Assembly: GCA_018907035.1 (NCBI GenBank)
Contig: JACCIC010000214.1
Span: 720,001-784,000 of the forward strand
Reading direction: 5' to 3'
Length of the DNA stretch: 64,000 nucleotides
Origin: Sycobia sp. Sy_11
Lineage: Eukaryota > Arthropoda > Insecta > Hymenoptera > Epichrysomallidae
Position numbers and translations under genes: made by a program. Under the pieces are notes generated by a model. That model was given only the letters and a program-made list of their open reading frames with translations, was not told the DNA's origin and searched no databases. Of this stretch, positions 49,749-63,399 are shown one piece after another. Position 1 is the first letter of the stretch, and the number at the start of each line of letters is the position of its first letter.

Positions 49749-51000
49749 TCATAATTAAAGATGAGAGAGACCGAATACCAAAAATAAAGTGTAATTTATA
49801 CATTTTTTACGTACTTAGCAAAACTTTATTTAGTACATTACGTATAAGTATTATAATATATTAAACATTTTTAGTTTTTAATTTCGTGCCGGCGTATATC
49901 TTTAAACGGTTACGTCCAAGTTATATAAGACTTCCAACGATGCTTGGGATCGTCCAGTTCCTTCGCCTAAGGTTGTTTACATATTTCGTAATACCAGTTC
50001 TCCAATCCACGCTAACGATACGGCCATAATGTAAAGAAAGCCAGAATCCTGTTACATCTGATTTCCATACGTAATTTCGGCACGAATCCCATGTCATAAT
50101 TCACGCCCGGGCATTCGCGTGAGATCACGAATAACATAATAATGTATTAAATTCATTCCGCGCTCGTTCACGGCTCGGTTTCGATGATTCGAATGGAATG
50201 TAATCGTTTTGAGGATCACGAAAAAAAAGGAAAGGAAATAATGCGTCAGATTGTCGGAAATCGCAACATTGATAATTTAAATCCATTTGTTCCTAAACAC
50301 GAATTTGAAATGGTCTGAGGAGATCAAACGGTGAAACTGAATTCGACTCGATATTTTCGATCTTGAAGTTAATAATTACGTTATCAATTATTATAATTTG
50401 GTACGATTCGCGCATGTATACTCACACCAACAGAGCCACAATTAGCTATATATATATATATCGGTCAAGAGACAATAGAATGTAAATGTTATGTACAATG
50501 GATGGCTTTTATTGAAATGACAGTCCTATAACTTTCCATTGACACCCTCGGCGAACAGTCCCGTGTTTTGTCTTCGATTCTCCGCGACGCATGCACACGC
50601 ACACGCACACGCACACGCCCACACACACACACACACAGACACACACGTTGGTGAGCGCTGTATCAGCACCAGCATTAGCTGCATTTGGCAGCTCCCTTCG
50701 TACAGAGGTTACGGACAACGCGACGCCGCCACGTCCGAGTCCCCAGTGGCTGACCGCTCTCAAGGTCTCTGCCCCCCGCCCTCAATCACCCACCCTTTCG
50801 AGATCTTTCACTTGACTCACTCTCTCTCTCTCTCTCTCTTCCTCGTCTCCTTCCTTTCTTTCGTCGAGCTCGCCTAATCGAACCCCGGCAATATCGTCGT
50901 AATACCACGAGGCCGCATTATGAGCATCGCGAAAATACGCGAGCGCCCTCGCCCATTTCATCTATTTTCGTCGGCTTCGCGCTTTCCTCCCAAAGAGTCG

Positions 51001-51033
<33 letters not shown>

Positions 51034-51205
51034 CTCTATATCTCTCTCTCTCTGTCTACTTCTCTACCTCTCACTTGTTTCTCATTCATTCTATCCTCTC
51101 TTTTATTGACGCACAAGCTCGCTGCCATCCGAATGCACGCGCTTATGAAACTAGTGTAATTGACAAAAATGGAGAATCGGTGAGAAAGAGATAGATAGTA
51201 GAGAA

Positions 51206-51377
<172 letters not shown>

Positions 51378-51523
51378 AGATATTAGGTTATTGTGCTGTG
51401 TGCGCGCGTGCGTGAGTGCGCATCGGAGGATGAGAAGAACAATGACAGTTCTGCGCATTCTTCCGCAGGACAAGAAGAATAGAGAAAATATCGAGGGTGA
51501 TCTCGTAAGTGTATATGTCGGTA

Positions 51524-51584
<61 letters not shown>

Positions 51585-51977
51585 GTATGCATACGTATAT
51601 ATGTATATGTATATTTATATGTATGTGTCTATATTTATTCGTAAAAGAGCAGCAATACAGAGACCCATGGAGGGAGTCTTAGGCGGAAGGTAATCCAGCG
51701 AAATACCACCGTGCAATGGAAATATGCCCCTTGTGTGGATGTTGAACTTTCGCGTATGAGCGCTCTCGGCATCTTGGGGCGATGCAACGGATGCAACAGG
51801 AGAGAGATAGTGTGTGAGAGAGAGAGAGAGAGAGAGAGATAGTGAGAGAGATAGAGAGAGATAGAGAGAGAAAGAGTGAGAGTGAGAGTATAAGTATAGT
51901 ATACTGACCCAATGATGACTGGCCGATGCGGCTTCACGTGCTATTCCACTTCCGGTCTTCGCTATGTGCGTGCATTA

Positions 51978-52037
<60 letters not shown>

Positions 52038-52382
52038 ATCTATTTCGCACTCGGACGGATAGTCTATGCAATGCGATTGATTTTATCGGAGATTATTTTA
52101 TAAGTAGTTGGCGCATATTCGATGATGGGTACTTAAATTATGCTTGTACAGTCCTTGAAGTTAAAAGTTACAGTGTATATCTTAAGGGTCTGGAAAAACA
52201 TAATAATAGTTGTTTATAAGTTACAAAATGATAATCGTAAATTATAATCGTCAATCTTTGAAATATATTTTAGAAAATGTATTTTCTAAAAAATAAGCTG
52301 TAACTAATTGTTACGAAAAAAACTTAACAATCAATCAATCAAATAATCCGCTTGCTTGTTCATAAAAAATCTGCTACTGAAG

Positions 52383-52636
52383 GCTATAAATTTTCCATAT
52401 TGCAAATCGATCCACGTAATAATGTATCACAGTTGGAATACGAAATGCCTTGGAAAATCACTCATCTGTCAAAATTGATTAAGAAAAATTCCAATTATAA
52501 GTGTCGTTTCGTACAACAGAAATTTAAAGAAAAAGAAAATAGTCCGCGATTGGATTTATCAGGGAGATCATTACCAGAGAGTATTACTGCGAACGGCAGT
52601 CCATTATCGAGCAGAACTTGGGTGAAACACGCCTGA
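52383..52636 (+). CDS. Terminal coding exon with downstream AATAAA
   Basis: A frame of about 84 codons, YKFSILQIDPRNNVSQLEYE ... SSRTWVKHA, ends at TGA 52634-52636, and AATAAA follows at 52698-52703. The most likely acceptor is ACTGAAG at 52382 (phase 1), after a mixed pyrimidine stretch; the frame is open about 55 bases further upstream. The phase matches the donor of PDZ exon E, so this could be the true 3' end of that gene across a 22-kb repeat-filled intron, or it could belong to a separate gene. Composition is Lys/Ser-rich with ordinary hydrophobic spacing. No known domain is visible. Confidence 0.45.
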
Positions 52637-52697
52637 AATTGTTTAAAACGGCACGTCACCGATCATAGTGTCGACTTAGTCCTGTGTTCTATTAACG

Positions 52698-52703
52698 AAT
52701 AAA
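52698..52703 (+). promoter_or_regulatory. Poly(A) signal AATAAA
   Basis: A canonical hexamer 62 bases after the stop of the 52383-52636 exon, the usual distance for a short 3'UTR. It supports the plus strand and a terminal position for that exon. Confidence 0.5.
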
Positions 52704-52749
52704 TTACAATATTCACAACAATCATCCCTTACGATTGCAATTGATTCGA

Positions 52750-54558
52750 TAGCATATTACAAGCGGATCTTCAACATTTCTTACGCTCTTTCTGATTTTC
52801 ATTAATTTTGTTTCCTCTCGTCGTCCGCGGTGTTTCCCAGAGCCGATCTGAACGCCTTTCTTTACCGCCCCTCCGCCCCCCTTCCCCTTGGATCCTTGGC
52901 GCGCGATCTCATAATACCGCCCTGAACGAGGTAGAAACGGACGACGACGAGGAAGAGGTGAAGCGAAAACGCGCGTAGCGCGCGATTGCATCGCCCTCTT
53001 TCATATTCGCGAAATTATATCACGAGCCTAGATATGTTACATATTCGGATCCTCTTGCCAGGATCAAGGGGGAAGGGGGCGAAATCGACGTATACCTTAT
53101 TGCCAATCACGCTGTTACATGTACAAGTGTGGGTGCGAGCGCACACACGTACATACACGCTCGTGGTATTACAATGAAAAATATTTTTTTTTTTTCGTAC
53201 GTCATTTGCGTCGCTGCGAAGCGTAATACGAAAAAAATAAATAAAAACACGCGTGGATAATTTCTCAACTTCGGTATTATAATAGTCGAGCCGAGTTGCC
53301 TAGATTTCTGAATAAATGAGCTAAGACCGCGTGTAATATGTGTGTATTACAAGCGTGTTCATCGCGCGTCAACATATGTATACACGGTATGCCTGCGCAT
53401 ACGTATGCCCATACACAAAGCTCGGCCTGGACGTTGACAAAGATTTTAATTTGCGAAAATTTACCGATAAAAACTGGCATGCGGCCCGGCCCGCATTCAC
53501 CTCGCTTCTGTCCTACCGCGAGCGCTCGCTGCGAAACTTTTGCACCGCTCGCGATAATGAGACGGACGAGGCACCACGATCGAGGGATTGTGAGATTTGC
53601 TATACGCGCGTACGTAGATCGTGAACGACTTTCTTTAAATCAAAATCCGCGACTCTGCAAATTCTACAATTGTATATGATATTCCGTCCTCTTTTTGCGT
53701 TGCCATTCGTTTGTCGTTGAAACGCGATGGCATATGCTTCGGATTAAAAAAAAAAAGTGGGAAGCACGATGAAAAAATAAATTCTTCGGCTAATTGACGT
53801 TTGATATCGTATGCCGTTGCAATGAAATGCAACTCTTTATAGATCGCGATTGAATTGTAGTTAAAAAATTTTTTTTTATCTAATGTGAGTCCTTAACGAG
53901 AAGTACTTTCATTTTTTTTTTTTTTTTTTGTTTTTGACGTCGCTGTATCATATTTCCATCTGAACCTATCAATTTACAAAATCTGCGAAGGTAACGCGAG
54001 GTGACGATGATAAAATTTAGCTCGTTCGAAAAGGGCGGTGCAATTTCCGGAATATTGCTGCATTCGTAACGCGCTGGAATTTGTCTCGTTATTGAACGCG
54101 GACGCTGTATCTGCAGCGAGAGGGGGAGGGGGAGAGGGGGGGGGTAAGCAGCCTGCACAAGTGCCATAACTCGCTTATTAATTGAGCCAATAGTTCGGAA
54201 CTCGGTGAAATTAGTCAATTCGAGCGATTGCGACCGAAAGTGAATATTTAACGGGGTTTTTTTTTTTTTTTTGTTTTTGGTCGTTCCCGCATATGCGGAG
54301 GCAGTGAGTCGATAATTCGGCTTAAGTTACGTGGGTTCGTAATCATGAGGCAAATCGTCCTGTTCAATGTTGCTTTTCAGTTAATTAATTTTAATATATC
54401 GAACTCCGTTTATTTTTCACTTCAATTTGTACATTAAAGATGGCATCATGTAGTATTAGATTTTGCTGATAACAACCAGTGTATTAGTAAGAATTATCGT
54501 TCGATATTTGTTTTATCGAGCATTCGCGTTAGATTTGCTCTCAGTCAATTTTGCACAG

Positions 54559-54604
<46 letters not shown>

Positions 54605-55658
54605 GGCTGATGATATGTTTATTTTTTTGATCATGAAAGAAGATTCTGTTGAGTAAGTCACCATTACTATTTTGTCGTGCACTTATATTCCGTTCATAGA
54701 ATCAGAATACGGGAAACGATATTTTTTATGCCTATGTACATATCTTATATATCTAGGCAAACATAATATCCTGATATTATTAAGATCATCTCGTTCTCTG
54801 CCGTTTATTCTATGAAAACTAGAAAAATTAATGAATCTTCATTTGAGTTTTTTTTATTCATTGATTCTTCAACGACCATTGCAGGATATACAAAATAAAC
54901 AAAATCAAAGCATTCGACTATTTCATTTTGATTGTTTTACTATTTTGACGTTGTAAGGATGTAATATTGTAAGTCGCAAGTTTTATCGCGACATCTCTTC
55001 AAAATACCCGTCTACCTCCGATTATAGACGAATTGGTATCCTAGAGCGAATACAATGTACACAATCGCTATTTCTTTAGATTCTTCTTCATTAACTTGGT
55101 AAAATGTGTTTTTCTTACATACAGCTTGAACTAAGCTCAATTATCACAACACATTGTTAAAATTATATTTTATTTTATATAATAATATTTGCTTCAGATT
55201 ATTATCATCATTTTTTGATTACTTTATTAATTATATATTTTATACCGAATTACAAGAAACTAATAATCTACAAATTACAATATACAGTTCCGCCCGAATT
55301 CTATCACATTTTCGGCACGGTTCGCTTTCTAAAAGCCGCGAACCAATCCGATGCACGGCATGATAATCCGTCTCAACGCACAAGTGCTTTTAACAAATCA
55401 TGGCTCTAACGAAAAACAAAAGGATACGCGGAAACGCGATGGCTTTCGGGCGGTAATAAAAAAAGAAGAGATTAAAGACCTCATACGGTCGGCAACGGAA
55501 AAGAAATTCGCTATCGTTGCTTCGTCTCTATGTGGAGCAGACCGCCATCGTTCTGCATATATACATATGGATATGCATTCTGCATATATATATATATATA
55601 TGGAAGTGGTTATTCGCGATTCGTTCCAATTAGGATAATATTGAAACCAAATAGAACC

Positions 55659-55689
<31 letters not shown>

Positions 55690-55816
55690 TGTGGGTGGGT
55701 GGGTGGCTGTGCGCGCGCGCATATGTACGTAACAATAGGCTGACACAAGTCAAGGCATTAAAAAAGCGAGTCCGACTTTTTCACGGTCCATAAATTCCAA
55801 CGCTCGAAATTTGCTC

Positions 55817-55868
<52 letters not shown>

Positions 55869-58049
55869 ATAACACTTTCGTTCTCCGACCCCCGCTTGTC
55901 TTCTCTCTCGCATTTATATATTTAAATCCTGTATACATAGCGCGGCGGCCGGGGCCGACAAAAGGGGCGCTGGTCGAAAAGCCGAACATAGACTCGAGCT
56001 ACTCGGTGTGAAAACCGCTGAATATATAAAGTTTGTTCAATTGAAAAGTGTAATGAAGAAATATTAGTATATGGATGATGGATATACTGGAACTGATTAT
56101 CTGGTTTGATTAATAGACGATTTTTTGATTGGTATTGTTTTTGGAGCATCAACGATGAAAGCATAAAAATAGTGCAAAATCCGACCATTCGAGTCTTCGG
56201 TCGATGGATTTGTTCTAACTTGAAGCACGTATATCTATAGTTACTTTCGAAATAATTCCCGTAAAGTTTTATGATCTAAATCTTCATAAATGGAACGACT
56301 ATCTTACTTAGAACGAGTATTTTCTTTTAATTAAATTGTAGATAGCGCTTTAAAGAATTATATACAGATTTCTAGTGAACAATTAATCTATTACTTGAAG
56401 ATTGAGTTGATTTTATAGACCAGTAATCATTTAATAATGCATGAAAATTCAGGTAATTATTCAGTGATTCTTATCCATGAGACAATATTATAAAATTGGT
56501 AGTATTATTCAAATGGCCACGATCGCGTAGATCCAAACTGAAGAATGTCGGGCTTGCGGGCTCGTTAGAGCTCTTTCCCGAGAGACGTTAAATGGCAAGG
56601 ATTTTCACGGGACGCGTCCGATTATATCCGATTGCAATTGGAGAAAGACGCTAATTCGAGGCGGTAGAGGACGGCGTAGTTTACGACTGGGACTGCATCA
56701 GAGCCGAAAGCCTCGGAAGTTCCAGCTAATATTGGAATTTTTTCACGATGCCGCTGCTCGAGTAACTTTCGCGTAACAATGGCCGCGGAGCGATAAAAAT
56801 TTGCCCCCCCCCCATTGCATAATAATCGATGCCCGCTCAAGATTTCCTTCTGCCTGGAAATTCTCCTCTTCCCAATTTTTCTCTTTCCTACTCGCGCTGT
56901 CGCAGCGGCTCTCGTCGAACCGGCGTATACCGTCATCCACTTTTGGGGAAAGTCAGCCGCCCGCACTTGGCTAAAATTTTAGAAAGCTCCGTCGTACTCG
57001 GTGCCGTAGAAAATCAGCTGAAAATTTTCCTTGCACACGCGTGTGTGCACGTGGAAACGTGAGCTTCGAAGCTTTCTAATTACAATGATTCTTTCAATTA
57101 CAGTGACGTAAGATTTTTGTTTACGCGCCGCGCGGGTACGCGGCTCGAGGAGATAAATTTCGGATGAATTGGAGGTGAAAAAATATTGCTCGCGCTGACG
57201 ATGATTTTCGAGCGAGCGCTGGCCTCCGTACAACGACGCGCGCGATACGAATTTTTCATTAACGCATTGCCGAAATCGACGGTAATTTTCTTACCGAAAA
57301 TATTTTGCCTGTTCGATTTTTAACGGGAATATCTACGTGGGCGAGGATATTATTGAGATAAATGAATTTTACAGAAATGGGCATATCCAACAAGCGTTCG
57401 ATTTGTTACGCATGCAGAATTACGCGGACTAGGCTGCCTCGTAAAATGTTTGTGTAAAATCTGGGAGGGTCGGGGGATAGTATTAGTTTACCGTCTATAG
57501 AACTGCATCTGAGAATAATAGATTGGTAATGAAATAATAATCAAACTCAATTGAGACTGCATTTTGACGTTTTCGATGGACTTATAATCCACAAATTTAC
57601 AAGGTTAAAAGCTATAAATTCAAAATTCAAATCATAGTCCAGTAAATAGAAAACAAAAAATTTGACCGCTTGGCTTGAAGAGAAGTTTCCTTAGTTGATT
57701 TGCGCATTTATCGCAGGCCTCGCCGAGTACTCCTCTTATATACGAATTATTTGAATCGAACGTTCATCTATAAGTAGGAAAAATCGAAAAATCAAAAGAG
57801 AAAAATCAAACGGAATCGTATTGAATTCGAGAACGTTAGAGTAAAACACGTCAATCGTGCCGAAATCCAATTATTTTTTAGTTAAAAACGCAAATTCTCT
57901 GTGTATCTGAGTTTTTCAATCTAATCTCATACGCAAGATAGCAAAATTTTGCTCCTTCGATACTATCGATAATAAGCGATAAAATATCTCCACCACAGTC
58001 GTTGATCGAAGTATTTTTGACTCGCTTTACTTGTGTATCTTTTAGATGT
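52750..58049. other. Non-coding region
   Basis: CpG-dense 52800-53000; G-run DNA 54122-54144; (TA)n 54560-54601; (GT)n 55662-55684 passing into a GGGT array; (TA)n 55819-55864; moderately GC-rich 56540-57260. No coding exon recognised. Confidence 0.5.
55685..55703 (+). other. Canonical G-quadruplex motif
   Basis: Four GGG runs at 55685, 55693, 55697 and 55701 with loops of 5, 1 and 1 bases, at the end of a (GT)n tract. This fits the G3N1-7 rule. Confidence 0.6.
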
Positions 58050-58064
58050 ACAATGACTATCCGA
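58050..58064. repeat. SINE target-site duplication, left copy
   Basis: ACAATGACTATCCGA, identical to 58239-58253 on the other side of the SINE. Confidence 0.85.
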
Positions 58065-58238
58065 GGCCTACCCGATGGCTCGATCGCTAGAGCGAAGGAC
58101 TAGTAACTTGGTGATCCGAGTTCAAACTTTGTTTACATTCAGCTTTGTTTACAAACACATCGTAGACCTCCGTCGCTAATTAGCGCCGATATTTGGAAGC
58201 ATAAATAGAGCGACGTTAAATAACATAAATAAAAAAAA
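58065..58238 (+). mobile_element. tRNA-derived SINE
   Basis: The head resembles a tRNA gene: a box A-like TGGCTCGATCGCTAGAGCG at 58076-58094 and a box B-like GAGTTCAAACT at 58118-58128, about 40 bases apart, as in Pol III internal promoters. A tRNA-unrelated body of about 90 bases follows, then an AAATAAAAAAAA-type tail. Perfect 15-bp duplications flank it. This is the expected structure of a LINE-mobilised SINE, inserted recently enough to keep intact duplications. Confidence 0.85.
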
Positions 58239-58253
58239 ACAATGACTATCCGA
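58239..58253. repeat. SINE target-site duplication, right copy
   Basis: ACAATGACTATCCGA directly after the A-rich tail; perfect match to 58050-58064. Confidence 0.85.
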
Positions 58254-60050
58254 AAGGACTGTAGGGTTATTTATTCATGAAGCTATCGCAGCTCATTGTT
58301 TCATCGTCAACTCGATCGCGCAATATCAAGTAACGGCGGTAAAATCTGACGTTGTCTACATTGAGCATAGAACGAAGATGGCTTTTCCTTTGATTCGTGA
58401 CTTACTTTAGTACGTAGAATTCGGCATTTTTTCATTTTGAAAAATCATTTCTTTCATAGCTTTACCTTAATCGCTGTCGTGCACGTTGTTCGGCTTTTCA
58501 TTTAATTTAATAAATGATAAAATGAGCATTTCTCTAATAAATAATATCATTCGCTCTTATTTTTAAGTCTTACTTTATTAAATTCTTCTTTTTATATTGT
58601 AATTTATTAAATAATTTGGTGCGTCTTTAATTCATGAATCTCGTAATTTTTTCAAAGTAGTATTCTTTTTCCAATAACAATATTGGAAATAAAGTTATTA
58701 GCGTAATATTTATGAAAATATGGCGTGTAAGTTTAAAATATACATATCAATTAAGTATTTTCTTTTATTATCAGAAGTTTGTGCATGGATGTCAAACATA
58801 GATGTCGGGACACTATCTTTACACATAAATGCAAATACAAATATTATATAGACATATAGCGTATATGTATATTAGTGTATATGTATATGTGTGTACATAT
58901 AGTATATATGTATATGTATATACCAACCCCCGTTCTTTCCCCGGGGGCCGCACCGTTCCCGCAGCGTACGCACAGCAATACCGGGTGCGCTCGCAGTAAT
59001 TTCCATTTGTCAGAAGTCCAATCGATCCGTCGTCGTTGCGCAGATCGCGCGTTCAAGCCTGCGCCTCCTGCGCTCCTCTCTCCCGTCGCGCTGCCGCCGG
59101 CTGTCCACGTAGACGCGAACGTAGCGGTGCGCGATCTTCCTTGGCTGCGGCTCTAGCGCGGTTCAATAAATAAAAATGCCTCCGGATCGTCGCGAAATCT
59201 GATACGTAGCTAATTAAAAAACGGGAAAGAACGAAACGGGACCGATAATCCGCGCAAAATTGAGGGAAGGCTCTTTGGGACGTCTTGAAAGTCATTCTCC
59301 GTGTCACTTAACGCGGGTTCTTAACGCGGGGGGAAAAAAAGGAGAGTTTCAATCTTTTCTCGATCTACTCGGCAAAAATTATACTTGACGTTCGAGCGAC
59401 GTTATTTCCAATTTCGAGTGCAACGTTTACTAGAAAAAAAAAGCGATTCGTTCGTGGGCGTAGCACGAAAATACGACATTATCGCGCCGTACTTCGTCTT
59501 ATCCGGTGTAATTTGCGAAAGCCAACGGGGCCGTAGCCAAAATATGGCCAAATCAATCGTTCTATACTACTTTCAGCTTGGACTGATTGGCTCTTGGCGC
59601 GAAACAATCGATTCCGGGCAATTTAGCAAGTATTGCCAATTTTGTTTGCTTTATGGATATTTTTTTTTTCGCTTCGCGAGAGAAAAATTCGCGCCAACGT
59701 CGCCATCTACGATTGCGCATTAACAAAGTATTGTACTTTATCGGCAAATGCAGAAAGCAAGCAAATATATGAAATATCGACAAAATCCATTTTTCTTTCA
59801 AGCTAACATATTAGCCGCTATCTTTCGTTAATATTTTTCGACTTATAAATTTAAGTTTTTAGTTTTCTGTTTGGCGCTCGGTATAGTCACGCCCAAAACA
59901 ATGGAAGATACAAAATAGCAAAGTGATTATGTAATTCACCCTTCGATAATCACGCATGTAAATATTTTTCATTTAAATGCGCTGCTCGGAACTGTCGAAA
60001 TCTAGCCGTAAGTTGTTTAAGCGAAGGAAACTAGGAAAAAGAAGCATCCC
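58254..60050. other. Non-coding region right of the SINE
   Basis: AT-rich to 58900, then a GC-richer block 58925-59160 and mixed DNA. No gene seen. Confidence 0.5.
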
Positions 60051-60661
60051 GCCAGGTCTCGTTCGAACTTTGGAAGAATAGCACGCCGGGGCCGGGACCG
60101 CGATACAGCGAACAAGCTCGGAAATACGTTCGAACTCGGCTTTTGCGAAGAGCCAGCGTCATTCTCTCTCTCTCTCTCTCCTCGCTCACCCTCGACTTTT
60201 TAACCCGCGATCCCGTAGTCTACACCCCTGTGCCGCCTCTCTCGCTCTCGCTCTTCCCGTCGAGTCTCGAAAAGTCATAGATACTGGATACCTCGGGATT
60301 TTTCCGCGCAGGCGACGCGCGCCTCGGTCGGCCGCGGCCGGAGAGAGGGAGGGAGGAGGGAGGGAGAGATAGCGAGAAAGAAAAGAGCCGTGCGCTATCG
60401 CGCAAATTCCACGGAGCGCCATTATCTCCCGGCAACGATCCAAGATGCTTCCACAGCCCCGTCCGTCCCTTTCTTTCTCCCGCGCGGGCGCGATCCGCTC
60501 GCGGTTCTCACACCGGGCGCAGCTGCGACGGCGACGTCGCGCATTACACGCTCCTCCCCCCCCCTCCCTCGCGGGGCACGGCGACTCATTCATTCGCGAC
60601 AACGATGATCGCGCGACCATACGTCCTATCCCGTAGCGCATTTCCTTCTCTTCCGCGCTCT

Positions 60662-60692
<31 letters not shown>

Positions 60693-61440
60693 CCTTCGCT
60701 CTCCCCGCTCGCCGGGCTTTTCTTGTGGCTCCCTCCTCGTCGGGAGCGGGGGAGACCGCGTGAGGCGCGCGGAGGGCAGGAAGAACGAAATCACAAGAGC
60801 GCTCGGGGCGCAAAAACCTTCGGCGAACGCGCGAATAAGGACGATCCGATCGCGCGCGATAAATCAGAGCTTCGCTCGCGAGGCTGATTATAAAGCGCGC
60901 GCCGGTATTGGTATGGGGACCGTTCGCCCCGCGCCTATGCGCGCGCGCGCGCGCGTCACGTGCACGGGAGCGCGCTGTGTGTCATACGCGCGCACGTATA
61001 GACGCGTGTGCAGGTATATGCAGCCGTACGTGGGATCGCGCGGGAGAAGGTTATACATACGTATGTACACACACGCGCGCGCGCGAGGGCGACGCGTCGT
61101 CTCCCGTGACTTTGACGCGGGCGCGCGCGCGCGCTCGCGCCATTTTACCCGGGACGTTGGCGCGATGCGGAAACGATCCCTCTCGGCGTCTCTCGACGCG
61201 AGCCAATTTTCGAAATTTCCCTCTTTTCTGGATCGCGAGGATCTCCGGCGCGATCGTATCGGAGCGCGAGCGAGCTTTTTCTCCCCCCCCCTTCGTATAT
61301 ACAGTATATATGTGTACGTGTATGTATATACGTGTATGTGTAACGCCTGGCATTCGAATTGGTCCGGTAGTTACCTGCCTCCGATCCCACCCCCTCCCTC
61401 CCCCGGCCCACTGTAGCGGTACACAATGCTCGCGGTCTGT
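60050..61440. promoter_or_regulatory. Large CpG-dense block
   Basis: About 1.4 kb of very GC/CpG-rich DNA, with (CT)n at 60163-60180 and 60664-60692, runs of alternating CG (60939-60957, 61072-61086, 61120-61136) and G-quadruplex-type runs. A minus-strand donor GCAG|GTAACT near 61375 and GCG|GTAAGT near 61490 hint at a promoter or first exon of a leftward transcript. The long open frames are composition artefacts. Confidence 0.35.
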
Positions 61441-61499
61441 AATGGCTGGAAAAGGATTCGCTCGCAGGGGAGTTTGACGCGAAGTTACTTACCGCGTGG

Positions 61500-63353
61500 A
61501 CGAGAGATATATTGGATCAAAAAAAAAAAAAAAAAAAAAAGAAAAAAAATACAAAAAACGAGAGATCGAGTCGAGAAGCTCGTCCGGTTACAGCGTGAAA
61601 ATGTACGCACTGTAATGCTCGAATATTACCTACAGCGTTCTTCCAGCCTCGGCACGCTGCGCTCTCTCGCGAAACATTGAAGTTGGAAAATTAATAGTTC
61701 TATATCTAATGAACAAATTGCTGCGACGACGTTGGTTTTAATGAGAAATACACTGTTCGCACAGGATTCGATGATAGACAAATACGTTACTCAAAACATC
61801 CCTAAGAGCACAATTATTGCCAATTGTTTAGAAAAATTATTAAATTGTGAAAAAAAGTACATTAATATCAAAAGTAAAGTAACTTTATTTCAATCGTTCA
61901 ACATATATTTGTAAAATTTTGTCATTTTAAGGGACCTACGTTGACTTTGGACCAGACATTTTATTTCAATAAAATTCTTCACCTATTTATGTAAGCAGAT
62001 GCAATAATTTCTTAATTATTGTTAATTCAACTCCTTTCATCCGATTTAACCACGTTAAGGTAGATGCGAGCAATGAATTATATGCATTAAATATTCTTTA
62101 TTTTGTCAGCTGGACCTTCCGTCGTTCCCTGCATCTTGACTTGAATACTCGATTAAATAACGCCATTGATTGCGATCGCTGTTCACGCGATTGGCATACA
62201 TTTAGACACGGCAAAGACCAACTGGGAACGATCGTTAGGTCGGCGACTGAAAAATCCACTTACTAGTAACTATATATAGTAATGCTACACTAGAAAATTT
62301 TTGCTTTAAATATTATTATTTCATTGAGTTGCGCGACACGTGATGTTCTTAAGCTGGAATAAATCCAGCACCGTATCTTGTATCCTGTCCGTTTTCTCAA
62401 AAATAATAGAAGCGATTAAAATTCGGCGATTTCTATCGTATCATCTACAATACTGCTTGAACCTTGGTAGAAAATTTCAATTTTTACCCTACGCTTTCAT
62501 TACTCATACTGTTCTCCAAAGTATTTATCTTTCGAAAAATCATTGGACTTTTGCTAGAAAATCATTATACGCAATTAATGAAAATTAAATGAAATTATTT
62601 CGAACATTTTTAGAAGAGAAATTCGATAAAAGGACATCTGAAATTGCTTAAAATAATTTAGAATTACAGTGATTATTAGCAACTCTGCAGAATGACGTTG
62701 AAAATCTCACGAAATCCTCAAACAATTCCGACCATTTTATTCTAGTAGCAAATAGACATTCCGCCTTTTCAAGCTTCTCTTACTTATCGTATAAATTTTA
62801 AACATAGCAAATGTGCAAAAATAAATCCGTAATTGGCTTTGCGTTGTTCTTCTTTTAAACAAAGAACAAAAAAAAAATGGAAGGGAATTAAATTGTTTTT
62901 TGGCTCAAGATCAATTAATTATCAATTAGATCGTACGGAAATTGTAAATTTAATTAGTTTTATTGTATCGCACTTATTTAATTACAAAGAGTCATATATA
63001 ATTATAATTTATTCTTTGCAATTCGCTTCTTTTACTGCCGACCGTAAGCTCAAATGAGTTTTATATAAAATCATTATTAACCCCGCGTGCAATTCTTAAA
63101 TAAATCGCTCCCTCCCCACCCCGCCTCCCTCTCTCTCTCTCTATCTCTCTCTCGCTCTCCCTCCCCCTCTCTCTTTATCTCTGTGCGAAGAGACTCATGT
63201 ACATATATTCCAAGCAGAAATTTCTCTGAAACTTCAATGATTGCCGTAATAATCATGCTCGGAGCTACAATTCGACATTAAATTTTGTATACGCATATAA
63301 TGCAGCTATAAATATATAAGTGCTCTCTTGGCGAATTTTATATAGCAGAATGG

Positions 63354-63399
<46 letters not shown>

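Noticed and set aside
60186..61477. Open frames of 189-218 codons on both strands
   Set aside because: Arg/Ala/Pro-rich products of CpG-dense DNA; stop codons are rare there by composition.
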